From Scytonema sp. UIC 10036 (GTDB taxonomy: Bacteria > Cyanobacteriota > Cyanobacteriia > Cyanobacteriales > Nostocaceae): a DNA stretch of 14,184 nt. The notes under the pieces were generated by a model, which made no database searches, had not been told where the DNA came from, and saw only the letters and a program-made list of their open reading frames with translations. Location of the stretch: NCBI RefSeq assembly GCF_009725235.1, contig NZ_WJFC01000279.1:1-14184 (forward strand), read 5' to 3'. This document shows, in pieces, positions 1 through 7,604 of the stretch (position 1 is its first letter; each line of letters starts with the position of its first letter). The position numbers and the translations under genes are program-made.

Positions 1-2
1 CC

Positions 3-3000
3 TTGTCCCCCCTGTCCCCCACTCCCCCAACACCATCAGCCAAAGTCGCTATTGTGGGTATGGATGCCTTTTTCGGTTCCTGTAATGGATTGGATGCTTT
101 CGATCGCAGCATTTATGATGGAACACAAAATTTTATTCCCCTTCCCTCCAACAGATGGCATGGTATAGAAGATCGACAAGACTTACTCCAGCAGTACGGA
201 TTGCCAGAAGGTAAAGCACCTGTAGGAGCTTACATCCAAGATTTAGAAATAGATACTCTATCATATAAAATCCCACCCAACGAGCTGGCAAAACTCAACC
301 CGCAGCAACTGTTACTTCTGAAAGTTGCCGATCGCGCCCTAAAAGATGCAGGATTAAAAGAGGGTGGAAATGTCGCTGTTTTGATTGCGGCGGAGACAGA
401 ATTCTCAGCACACCAGTTACAGCAAAGATGGAATTTGGCTTGGCAAATCAAAGAGGGATTGGCGAATGGTGGAATTTCTTTACCTGAAGACAAACTTGCC
501 CAACTTGAAAACATTACCAAAAATGCCATTCACCATCCTGTAGAGATAGGCGAATATCTCAGCTATATCTCTAACATCATGGCAAGCCGCATTTCCTCCC
601 TCTGGGATTTTACAGGTCCTGCTTTCACTGTAACTGCGGGAGAAAACTCCACTTTCAAAGTCTTAGAAATAGCACAAATGCTACTCTCAGCCGGAGAAGT
701 TGATGCGGTGCTAGTAGGGGCTGTTGATTTGGCTGGTGGTTTGGAAAATGTCCTGTTACGAAGTCAACTCGCACCAGTTAATACGGGGACAAATACTTTA
801 AGTTACGACCAGAAAGCGAATGGCTGGATAGTTGGCGAAGGTGCGGGGGCTGTTGTACTGAAGCGTCATGATACAGCTAAAAAAGACAGCGATCGCATAT
901 ATGCAGTTGTTGATGCTATTACACCTGATGCAGGGACAGTTAGCCAAGCTTGCCAAGAAGCTTTCCAAATGGCTGGTGTTAAACCCACAGAGGTTGAATA
1001 TTTGGAAGTTAATGGTAGTGGAATTGCCCAAGAAGATGAAGCAGAAATCAAGGGGTTAATCCAAGCGTACCCCGCAACTGAGAATAACTTAAGCTGTGCT
1101 ATTGGTAGCGTCAAAGCCAATATCGGTCATACCTATGTTGCTTCGGGCATAGCTAGCTTGATTAAAACAGCACTGTGTCTCTATCATCGGTATATTCCTG
1201 CAACTCCGAAATGGTCTGGTGTAAAAAACCAAGAAGTTTGGCAAGGTAGCCCTTTTTATGTGACAACGGAATCAAGACCTTGGTTTCTAGGCAAGGAAGC
1301 GAAAAAGAGAGTCGCTGCCATTAACAACATGGGAATGGATGGTACGTGTGCCCATGTCATCCTATCAGACGAATCAGAACCGCAGCAGCATACCAGCAGG
1401 TATTTGCAGCAAATGCCTTACTATCTGTTCCCAGTTGCAGGTCGCGATCGCACTGACTTACTCCAGCAGGTGAACGTTCTTCAAACAACCATAGATAATT
1501 GTAGTTCTTTAGCGGTTGTAGCACGCCAAAGTTTTGTAGAATTTCAAAAACGTTCTGAAGCTAACTACACCCTCGCCATTCTAGGAAGGAATAAAAATGA
1601 GTTAGCCAGAGAAATAGAATCTGCTTTCAAAGGAGTAAATAAGGCATTTGAGAGTGGGGAAGATTGGCAAACACCAGCAGGCAGTTATTTCACAGCAAAA
1701 CCACTTGGTAACAAGGGAGGAATTGCTTACGTCTACCCAGCTGCTGTCAATTCTTATCTTGGCATTGGTCGCACTCTCTTCCGCTTGTTCCCAAGCGTCC
1801 ATGATGATGCAGTTATCAAAAGTCTTTTCAGTTTGTTTGCAGAAGTTTCGCAACTCGTCTTTCCTAGAAGCTTAGACAAATTATCAACCAAGCAGTTGGA
1901 AAGTCTCGAAAAGCAGTTACTGAATAATGCCCTAGCAATCTTTGAAACAGATATGGCATTTGCCAGATTGATTACAACGATTGTACGAGATGATTTCCGA
2001 GTCAAGCCAAAATACGTCTTTGGCTACAGCTTGGGCGAGACAAGCATGATGACTGCCATGGGAGTTTGGAGTAACTTTAGCGAAGGAATTAACACCTTTC
2101 ACTCCTCTCCCCTCTTTGCAGACAGAATAGCCGGACCGAAAAACGCCGTGCGCGAACATTGGGGATTGCCAAAAACGCGATCGTTCGACGATGATTTTTG
2201 GAGTACTTATCTTTTGATGGCAAACCCATCTCAAGTTCAAGAATACCTCAACCATGAAAATCGAGTTTACTTAACTCAAATTAACACACCAGAAGAAGTC
2301 CTCATTGCAGGCGATTCCGAAGGTTGTCAGAGAGTTATTAAAGCTTTGGGTTGCAACGCTTTTCGCGCCCCCTTCAACCACGCAATCCATTGCGAACCCA
2401 TGCGATCTGAGTACCAAGAAGTTGTAAGAGTCAACACCTTACCCGCACAAGATATACCCGGAATTGCCTTTTACTCCTCCGCAGAATACAAACCAGTATC
2501 ACTAGAGAGTCAGGCGATCGCACGCAGTTTAGCAAAAGGTTTGTGTCAACCGCTAGATTTTCCCCGACTCGTCAACCAAGTTTACGACGATGGGGCAAAA
2601 ATATTTATTGAAGCAGGGTCTGGAAACGTTTGTTCGCGATGGATAGATAAAATCCTAGACAACAAAGAACACATCACCGTACCCCTCAATAGAAGAGGAA
2701 TTGACGACCATGCTTCCATTATAAGAGCACTAGCAAAACTGCTCAGCCATCAAGTTTCCGTAGACTTATCACCACTGTATGGCGAGACATCAGAAGCATC
2801 AAGCCAACGCAAACCAACAGTCAAAACACTCACCCTAGGACACGCTAACCCAGTTACACAAGCTCTACAAGAAAAAGTTCCGCAAGGGAACCGAATTGTA
2901 GCCAGCATTCTAACAGAAGAAAACCGAAAACTTTTCAAAAATGCAGCCCGTAAACTACCACCTCTTATTGATACCAAGCAACATCAGAACAAACCACAAT

Positions 3001-3416
3001 CTACAGAAACAGAAAGTAGAACTTCATCCAAAACGAGCATTCCCAACCAACCCTCCACAAGAAACATTCACAACATTATTACACCATCAATACCCCAGCC
3101 AGAGAAATTAAACATGAAAAATGTCCCCACTAACAGTTTTCAACCTCAAGAACCAGTACAATCTGGTGAGCAAAAAACAACTCAAGAAATTGTTTCCCCT
3201 AGAACCTTGTCAACACAAAACAACACCCAAAAAATTAGTCACATTACCACTCAAATCTACCCAAACAAGACCCAATATGAAAAGTTAACCAATAACAATT
3301 CCATTGTTCATCAAACCCATGCCAACTTCTTAAAATCAAGACATCAATTTAGCCAACAAATGAGTCAAATCATTCAATTACAATTAGCTTGCGTTGAAAA
3401 TTTACTGAAGAGTTAG
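3..3416 (+). CDS. PfaB-like polyketide/fatty acid synthase subunit: degenerate ketosynthase + acyltransferase (heterocyst glycolipid locus); start uncertain
   Basis: The protein has a ketosynthase (KS) fold at about residues 13-455 and an acyltransferase (AT) domain at about 573-900, the arrangement of PfaB in omega-3 PUFA synthases and of hgl cluster proteins. The KS is degenerate. The usual TACSS active-site loop reads TAGENS, with Gly213 in place of Cys. The first catalytic His (EAHGTGT) is Asn337 in EVNGSG. Lys371 and His376 (VKANIGH) remain. The AT looks active: nucleophile elbow GYSLG with Ser676, and partner His796 in NHAIHCEPM. Residues ~975-1100 are a low-complexity Asn/Gln/Thr/Pro/Ser linker, followed by a short predicted amphipathic helix (~1105-1137). 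By analogy with PfaB it would load acyl groups onto carrier proteins of an HglE-type synthase in the cytoplasm. Start: the conserved KVAIVGM begins at residue 14, so the ATG at 60 is too late. TTG at 3 is the only candidate inside the window, and it lies in a C-rich repeat-like stretch, so the true start may be off the left edge. I cannot say reliably whether this is the gene named hglC or hglD. Confidence 0.85.
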   Translation: MSPLSPTPPTPSAKVAIVGMDAFFGSCNGLDAFDRSIYDGTQNFIPLPSNRWHGIEDRQDLLQQYGLPEGKAPVGAYIQDLEIDTLSYKIPPNELAKLNPQQLLLLKVADRALKDAGLKEGGNVAVLIAAETEFSAHQLQQRWNLAWQIKEGLANGGISLPEDKLAQLENITKNAIHHPVEIGEYLSYISNIMASRISSLWDFTGPAFTVTAGENSTFKVLEIAQMLLSAGEVDAVLVGAVDLAGGLENVLLRSQLAPVNTGTNTLSYDQKANGWIVGEGAGAVVLKRHDTAKKDSDRIYAVVDAITPDAGTVSQACQEAFQMAGVKPTEVEYLEVNGSGIAQEDEAEIKGLIQAYPATENNLSCAIGSVKANIGHTYVASGIASLIKTALCLYHRYIPATPKWSGVKNQEVWQGSPFYVTTESRPWFLGKEAKKRVAAINNMGMDGTCAHVILSDESEPQQHTSRYLQQMPYYLFPVAGRDRTDLLQQVNVLQTTIDNCSSLAVVARQSFVEFQKRSEANYTLAILGRNKNELAREIESAFKGVNKAFESGEDWQTPAGSYFTAKPLGNKGGIAYVYPAAVNSYLGIGRTLFRLFPSVHDDAVIKSLFSLFAEVSQLVFPRSLDKLSTKQLESLEKQLLNNALAIFETDMAFARLITTIVRDDFRVKPKYVFGYSLGETSMMTAMGVWSNFSEGINTFHSSPLFADRIAGPKNAVREHWGLPKTRSFDDDFWSTYLLMANPSQVQEYLNHENRVYLTQINTPEEVLIAGDSEGCQRVIKALGCNAFRAPFNHAIHCEPMRSEYQEVVRVNTLPAQDIPGIAFYSSAEYKPVSLESQAIARSLAKGLCQPLDFPRLVNQVYDDGAKIFIEAGSGNVCSRWIDKILDNKEHITVPLNRRGIDDHASIIRALAKLLSHQVSVDLSPLYGETSEASSQRKPTVKTLTLGHANPVTQALQEKVPQGNRIVASILTEENRKLFKNAARKLPPLIDTKQHQNKPQSTETESRTSSKTSIPNQPSTRNIHNIITPSIPQPEKLNMKNVPTNSFQPQEPVQSGEQKTTQEIVSPRTLSTQNNTQKISHITTQIYPNKTQYEKLTNNNSIVHQTHANFLKSRHQFSQQMSQIIQLQLACVENLLKS

Positions 3417-3447
3417 TGGATAGTAGTTAGTGGTTAGTGGTTAGTAG
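3413..3447 (+). repeat. Short tandem repeat, five heptamers (TTAGTGG type)
   Basis: The units are TTAGTGG, ATAGTAG, TTAGTGG, TTAGTGG and TTAGTAG, back to back. The stop codon of the PfaB-like gene (TAG, 3414-3416) lies inside the first unit. Arrays of this kind (STRR) are common between genes in filamentous cyanobacteria. Read on the other strand, it is the same family as the array before cas1 (12020-12054). Confidence 0.85.
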
Positions 3448-3490
3448 TTATAAGAATCTAGTTGGATACGTAAAAATTTTCTCTGTTATT

Positions 3491-3517
3491 CTCTCAGCGC
3501 TCTCAGCGCCTCTGCGG
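3491..3517 (+). repeat. Threefold 9-nt repeat (CTCTCAGCG)
   Basis: CTCTCAGCG occurs twice in a row (3491-3508), followed by the variant CCTCTGCGG (3509-3517). It lies in the 206-bp gap between the PfaB-like and PfaD-like genes and resembles dispersed intergenic repeats of Nostocales. No coding potential is seen in the gap. Confidence 0.6.
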
Positions 3518-3560
3518 TTTATTAGAAAATTCATAATTCAAACAAGATTCTCATAGCAAC

Positions 3561-3622
3561 CAACCACCAACAACTAACAACTAACCACCAACAACTAACC
3601 ACCAACCACCAACCACCAACCA
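3561..3622 (+). repeat. Short tandem repeat, about nine heptamers (YAACMAC) ending at the PfaD-like ATG
   Basis: Eight full heptamers, drawn from CAACCAC, CAACAAC, TAACAAC and TAACCAC, plus a partial ninth, run without a break into the ATG at 3623. The array is roughly the reverse complement of the one at 3413-3447, so the two could pair in RNA across a ~114-nt core. It leaves no room for a Shine-Dalgarno sequence in front of the PfaD-like gene. Confidence 0.85.
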
Positions 3623-5263
3623 ATGACACTTTTAACCAACCACGACAACCGACTCAAATTCCACACCAACATATTCCATCAGAATCAAGCATGGAAAGGC
3701 GCAATAGATTGCGTTGCGTTTGAACACTCAGCAATCAAAGAGAAATTGCTGAAATTAGACAAACCATGCTATGTCATCAAAGCCGCCGGACAAATTGGCG
3801 TAACCAACGACGGTTATCTCTCACCCACAAACAATGGGACAACAGGACAAGCCGAACTGTTAGTCGCAACCCCACCCATATCAACAGCAAACTTAGGCGA
3901 CCCTAGTTTTTTATCATTTCACGACGTGAAATGTGCTTATTCTACTGGTGCAATGGCTGGTGGTATTGCTTCAGAAGAAATGGTCATTGCACTGGGGAAA
4001 GAAAAACTACTAGGTTCTTTCGGCGCGGGTGGATTGAGTCCAGATCGACTCAAAGCAGCAATACACCGCATTCAAGAAGCATTACCCCAAGGTCCCTATG
4101 CCTTTAATTTGATTCACAGCCCCAATGAACCAGCCATTGAACGTCGTGCTGTCGATTTATACCTCAAATATGGGGTAAGAACCATAGAAGCATCTGCATT
4201 TTTAGATCTAACTCCCAATATTATCTATTATCGTGCTGCGGGGTTAGGCGTGAATGCAGCAAATCAAATTGAAATTAAAAACAAAGTCCTTGCCAAAATT
4301 TCCCGGCGAGAGGTAGCTAGCAAATTTCTCCAACCAGCACCATTAAAAATCTTAAAAGAACTTGTTCAACAAGGGCTGATTACTGAATTGCAGGCAAATT
4401 TAGCATCGCAATTACCCATCGCTGACGATATCACTGTAGAAGCAGATTCTGGCGGTCATACAGACAATCGTCCCTTAGTGTGTTTGTTACCTTCCATTCT
4501 AGCTTTAAAGAATGAAATTCAGGAAAAATATCATTACTCAACACCCATTCGAGTTGGAGTTGCAGGAGGAATTGGTACACCAGAATCAGCTTTAGCAGGA
4601 TTTATGATGGGTGCTGCTTATGTGGTGACAGGCTCGATCAATCAATCTTGTGTAGAAGCTGGAACAAGCGAATATACCAAGCAATTACTAGCGCAAGCTG
4701 ATATGGCTGATGTCATGATGGCTCCTGCTGCAGATATGTTTGAAATGGGAGTCAAACTTCAAGTTCTCAAGAAAGGAACTATGTTTGCTTTAAGAGCGCA
4801 AAAATTATATGAGTTATACAGAACCTATAACTCAATTGATGATATTCCTAGTCAAGAACGAGAGAAGTTAGAAAAACAGATTTTCCGCAAAACTTTAGAC
4901 CAAGTGTGGGAAGAAACTGTAACTTATTTATCCCAGAGAAACCCGGAAAAACTCAACAAAGCAGCAAGCAATCCCAAAATCAAAATGGCTGCAATTTTTA
5001 AATGGTATTTAGGATTATCTTCTCGTTGGTCTACTGCTGGAGAAAAGGGAAGAGAAGTTGATTATCAAGTTTGGTGCGGTCCCGCAATAGGAAGCTTTAA
5101 TAACTGGGTTAGCGGTTCTTATCTTGCTGAACCAAATAATCGCAAAGTTGTTGATGTTGCTCATCATATTATGACTGGCGCAGCTTATTTACACCGCATT
5201 CAAAGTTTGAAAATTCAAGGTTTGCAAATGACTGACTACTACAGTCAATATCTTCCAAGGTAG
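3623..5263 (+). CDS. PfaD-family enoyl reductase (FMN, nitronate monooxygenase-like TIM barrel)
   Basis: This 546-residue protein matches the PfaD family of PUFA and polyketide synthases, which supply enoyl reduction in trans with a flavin. Visible hallmarks are GAGGLSPDR (~134-142), the barrel segment around ASAFLDLTP (~190-198), EADSGGHTDNRP (~273-284, His279) and the phosphate-binding VGVAGGIGTPESA (~311-323), followed by GAAYVVTGS. The C-terminal ~130 residues (WYLGLSSRWS, CGPAIGSFNNWV) are the family's typical extension, so the gene is full length. It follows the PfaB-like gene in the same direction after 206 bp, as expected for a shared heterocyst-glycolipid pathway. The ATG at 3623 is the only sensible start, but no Shine-Dalgarno precedes it. 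The stop codon TAG forms the first bases of a tandem repeat. In Anabaena the corresponding gene is one of the hgl genes; I do not assign the letter. Confidence 0.92.
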   Translation: MTLLTNHDNRLKFHTNIFHQNQAWKGAIDCVAFEHSAIKEKLLKLDKPCYVIKAAGQIGVTNDGYLSPTNNGTTGQAELLVATPPISTANLGDPSFLSFHDVKCAYSTGAMAGGIASEEMVIALGKEKLLGSFGAGGLSPDRLKAAIHRIQEALPQGPYAFNLIHSPNEPAIERRAVDLYLKYGVRTIEASAFLDLTPNIIYYRAAGLGVNAANQIEIKNKVLAKISRREVASKFLQPAPLKILKELVQQGLITELQANLASQLPIADDITVEADSGGHTDNRPLVCLLPSILALKNEIQEKYHYSTPIRVGVAGGIGTPESALAGFMMGAAYVVTGSINQSCVEAGTSEYTKQLLAQADMADVMMAPAADMFEMGVKLQVLKKGTMFALRAQKLYELYRTYNSIDDIPSQEREKLEKQIFRKTLDQVWEETVTYLSQRNPEKLNKAASNPKIKMAAIFKWYLGLSSRWSTAGEKGREVDYQVWCGPAIGSFNNWVSGSYLAEPNNRKVVDVAHHIMTGAAYLHRIQSLKIQGLQMTDYYSQYLPR

Positions 5264-5398
5264 GAGAATTACCCCTTAATCCCCCGTTAGGAGAATTACC
5301 CCCCTTAATCCCCGTTAGGAGAATTACCCCTTAATCCCCCATTAGAGAATTACCCCCCTTAATCCCCCCGTTAGGAGAATTACCCCCCTTAATCCCCC
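5261..5398 (+). repeat. Five tandem copies of a 27-29-nt unit starting at the pfaD-like stop codon
   Basis: Units start at 5261, 5288, 5316, 5343 and 5372. Each reads TAGGAGAATTACC, then a C run, TTAATCCCC, and CGT or CAT (unit 4 lacks one G; unit 5 runs into the following hairpin). Length differences come from the number of Cs. The first three bases of unit 1 are the TAG stop of the preceding gene. Confidence 0.9.
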
Positions 5399-5485
5399 TT
5401 AATAAAGGGGGAAACAAGAAATTAGTCCCTTCCCCTTATAAAGGGGAGATTAGAACCCAGTTCCCTCCCCTTTGCAAGGGGAGGG
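5394..5485 (+). repeat. Three successive C-rich/G-rich hairpins
   Basis: Perfect inverted repeats: 5394-5400/5405-5411 (7 bp, 4-nt loop), 5431-5437/5441-5447 (7 bp, 3-nt loop) and 5463-5472/5476-5485 (10 bp, 3-nt loop TGC). They could slow or end transcription between the PfaD-like gene and hglB, but none is followed by a T run. They look like dispersed intergenic palindromes. The rest of 5486-5569 shows nothing recognisable. Confidence 0.75.
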
Positions 5486-5569
5486 CTAGGAGGGGTAAAA
5501 CATAAGCTGAAACCGAAGAAAGAAAAAAAGAATATCAGCCGTATTGTAGCAAGAAGGGATTAAATCAAT

Positions 5570-5618
5570 GGAGGCGGAGCCTCCTACTCTTCATTCCCAG
5601 GCTGAGCCTGGGAACGAG
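5570..5618 (+). repeat. Dispersed 49-nt double-palindrome element, copy A (upstream of hglB)
   Basis: Architecture: GGAGGC-GGA-GCCTCC (15 nt), 9-nt linker, TTCCCAGGCT-G-AGCCTGGGAA (21 nt), CGAG. The same 15+9+21+4 layout recurs exactly at 7453-7501, and in inverted orientation at 7202-7250. It behaves like a small non-coding mobile or dispersed repeat. Confidence 0.85.
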
Positions 5619-5623
5619 TCATT

Positions 5624-5658
5624 CAAAATCCAAAATCCAAAATCCAAAATCCAAAATC
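5624..5658 (+). repeat. Five perfect heptamers CAAAATC just upstream of hglB
   Basis: Five identical CAAAATC units are followed by CAAAGAGGT, so the array ends at the hglB ribosome binding site. It belongs to the cyanobacterial short tandem repeat class. Confidence 0.9.
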
Positions 5659-5660
5659 CA

Positions 5661-5667
5661 AAGAGGT
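5661..5667 (+). promoter_or_regulatory. Ribosome binding site of hglB
   Basis: AAGAGGT lies four bases before the ATG at 5672, a good Shine-Dalgarno match. It fixes the hglB start. Confidence 0.7.
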
Positions 5668-5671
5668 AAAT

Positions 5672-7192
5672 ATGGTTTCAAATCAAGCTCGCACTGCAGA
5701 AGAAATTCAAGCATGGTTGGTATCTAATCTTGCAAACGCATTAAAGATTTCACCACATGAAATCAATGTTCGAGAGCCTTTGGACAGTTATGGTTTGGAT
5801 TCAGCGCAGGCTATGGTACTTATTACCAATACGGAGAAGATGCTTGGATTTGAGGTTTCTCCAATGCTGCTGTGGCATTATCCCAATATTGAGGCTCTTT
5901 CAGAACGCTTGGCGGAAGAATCGCAAGAGAAATATTTGGGTGATTCGGATGCTAAGAATGGATCGGTGGCAAATTCTTCTACAACGAAAGCAGCGGCTCT
6001 GGATTTGAGTGCTGAAGTTGTTTTAGATCCAAGTATCCGTCCTGCATCTTCTTTTGAATTCCCCTCCGAACTCAATAATGTCTTCTTGACGGGCGGAACG
6101 GGTTATTTAGGTGCTTTTATTGTTTACGAACTGCTTCAATCAACTCACGCAGATATTTACTGTTTGGTACGTGCATCTAATTCTGAGGAAGGTAAGCGCA
6201 AGCTGAAGCAAAACTTGCAACAGTATGCCATTTGGGAAGAAAGGTTTAATTCCAGAATAATTGCTGTTCCTGGAGATTTGTCTCAGCCCCTTCTTGGTTT
6301 GAGCAAGGAAGGCTTCGATATGCTAGCAGCTAATCTTGATGCTGTGTATCACAGTGCTGCTATGTTAAATTACGTGTATCCTTACTCTGCACTTAAAACT
6401 GCTAATGTTTTGGGCACTCAAGAAGTGATTCGCTTGGCAAGTGATATCAAAACTAAGCCCCTGCATTACGTTTCTAGCGTAGCAATTTTTGAATCCCCTG
6501 TTTATGCAGGTCAAGTTGTCAGAGAACAAGATAGCTTTGACCATTGGGAAGGTATTTATCTGGGATACTCTCAAACAAAATGGGTCGCTGAAAAATTAGT
6601 AAAACTAGCAGGCTCACGCGGGCTACCCATCACAATCCACAGACCCCCGTTAATTGGCGGACACAGCGAAACAGGGGTATCCAATACGAATGACTTCATC
6701 TGCTTGATGATAAAAGGCTGTCTGGAGATGGGATATTTCCCAGATGTAGATTACATGATGGATATGTCCCCTGTGGATTATGTCAGCAAAGCAATTGTTT
6801 ATTTATCCCAGCAAAAAGAATCTATTGGAAAGGCGTTCCACTTACAACATCCTCAACCCGTACCCTTAAAGATGTTAGTGGACTGGATGCGCTCTTTTGG
6901 TTATCCCATCCAACTGATGCCCTATGACCAATGGCAAGCAGAATTAATGAAGAGTCTATCTTCTGGCGACAATTCTTTGTATACACTACGACCTTTCTTA
7001 CTTGAAAAATGGTCTCAAGAAGGACTAACCATCCCAGATTTATACCTGCAAGCAAAAAGACCTCTTATCAGCTGTCGGGAAACCCTTGACGCCCTAGCTG
7101 GAAGCTCTATTGTTTGCCCTCCTATTGATTCCAGGTTATTCATGACCTACTCCGCATATCTTATTGAAAGCGGTTTCTTGAGCGTCGCTTAG
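5672..7192 (+). CDS. hglB: HglB/HetM: acyl carrier protein fused to thioester reductase
   Basis: At 506 residues it has, as I recall, the same length as HetM of Anabaena PCC 7120. Residues ~8-80 are an acyl carrier domain with the phosphopantetheine serine Ser44 in [10 protein letters not shown]. After a ~50-residue Ser/Ala-rich linker comes a NAD(P)-binding thioester reductase of the SDR type (~135-500). It shows TGGTGYLG (140-147), the HYVSS strand (~265-269) and the catalytic pair Tyr299/Lys303 in YSQTK. The expected reaction is reductive release of the finished long chain as aldehyde or alcohol, the last step of heterocyst glycolipid aglycone assembly. Its carrier domain would be a substrate of HetI, encoded convergently downstream. 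It lies 408 bp after the PfaD-like gene, in a gap filled with repeats. It is bracketed by copies of one 49-nt palindromic element, upstream direct and downstream inverted. Confidence 0.93.
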   Translation: MVSNQARTAEEIQAWLVSNLANALKISPHEINVREPLDSYGLDSAQAMVLITNTEKMLGFEVSPMLLWHYPNIEALSERLAEESQEKYLGDSDAKNGSVANSSTTKAAALDLSAEVVLDPSIRPASSFEFPSELNNVFLTGGTGYLGAFIVYELLQSTHADIYCLVRASNSEEGKRKLKQNLQQYAIWEERFNSRIIAVPGDLSQPLLGLSKEGFDMLAANLDAVYHSAAMLNYVYPYSALKTANVLGTQEVIRLASDIKTKPLHYVSSVAIFESPVYAGQVVREQDSFDHWEGIYLGYSQTKWVAEKLVKLAGSRGLPITIHRPPLIGGHSETGVSNTNDFICLMIKGCLEMGYFPDVDYMMDMSPVDYVSKAIVYLSQQKESIGKAFHLQHPQPVPLKMLVDWMRSFGYPIQLMPYDQWQAELMKSLSSGDNSLYTLRPFLLEKWSQEGLTIPDLYLQAKRPLISCRETLDALAGSSIVCPPIDSRLFMTYSAYLIESGFLSVA

Positions 7193-7201
7193 TCGTCATT
7201 C

Positions 7202-7278
7202 CTCGTTCCCAGGCTCCAGCCTGGGAATGCCTTCGCTGAGGCTCAGCCTCGTCATCCCTCGTTCCCAGGCTCCAGCCT
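7202..7278 (-). repeat. Dispersed double-palindrome element, copy B (full) plus truncated copy B2
   Basis: 7202-7250 is the inverted counterpart of copy A: CTCG, TTCCCAGGCT-CC-AGCCTGGGAA, a linker, then GAGGC-TCA-GCCTC. A second copy begins at 7258 (CTCGTTCCCAGGCTCCAGCCT) and breaks off at about 7278. The tandem copies begin only ten bases after the hglB stop. Confidence 0.85.
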
Positions 7279-7355
7279 CACATCAGTAAAATCTTTGTTG
7301 TAAGATGTTGCTTCCAACCAACTTCATATTAACCATTTTTAAGGAAATAAAGCAC

Positions 7356-7391
7356 AAATGTAAGGGCGCAATGTCTTGCGCCCTTACATTT
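7356..7391 (+). terminator. Strong hairpin, possible bidirectional terminator between hglB and hetI
   Basis: A perfect 15-bp stem (AAATGTAAGGGCGCA at 7356-7370 against 7377-7391) has a 6-nt loop, ATGTCT. TTGTAAAAATT follows, so a short T/A-rich tail exists on both sides but no clean T run. It sits between two convergent genes, where a terminator would be expected. A related half-preserved palindrome (GGGCGGAAGCATTGCGCCCC) lies near 11996-12015, so it may also be a dispersed repeat. Confidence 0.5.
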
Positions 7392-7452
7392 TGTAAAAAT
7401 TGCTGTAAATTGGGCATTTAATGGTTTAATTTTTAAAAGTCTCTCAATTAAT

Positions 7453-7501
7453 GGAGGCAGAGCCTCCTAATATGCATTCCCAGGCTCAGCCTGGGAACGA
7501 G
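7453..7501 (+). repeat. Dispersed 49-nt double-palindrome element, copy C
   Basis: GGAGGC-AGA-GCCTCC, 9-nt linker, TTCCCAGGCT-C-AGCCTGGGAA, CGAG. It has the same layout and orientation as copy A at 5570. The 412-bp gap 7193-7604 holds this, copies B/B2 and the 7356-7391 hairpin, and no gene. Confidence 0.85.
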
Positions 7502-7604
7502 TGGAAGAGTATGTCTCAACAACTTTTTAGTAAGGCAGAGGGCATATATGAAAGAAAAAGTTTTGATAAAAACCTTTCTGCCATTGCTCTCTGCCTTCTT
7601 CAAA

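Noticed and set aside
1932..2255. 107-aa minus-strand open frame inside the PfaB-like gene
   Set aside because: Antisense shadow of a well-supported coding region, with no conserved motifs.
5261..5398. Fivefold repeat considered as a second CRISPR-like array
   Set aside because: The units are contiguous with no unique spacers; it is a plain tandem repeat.
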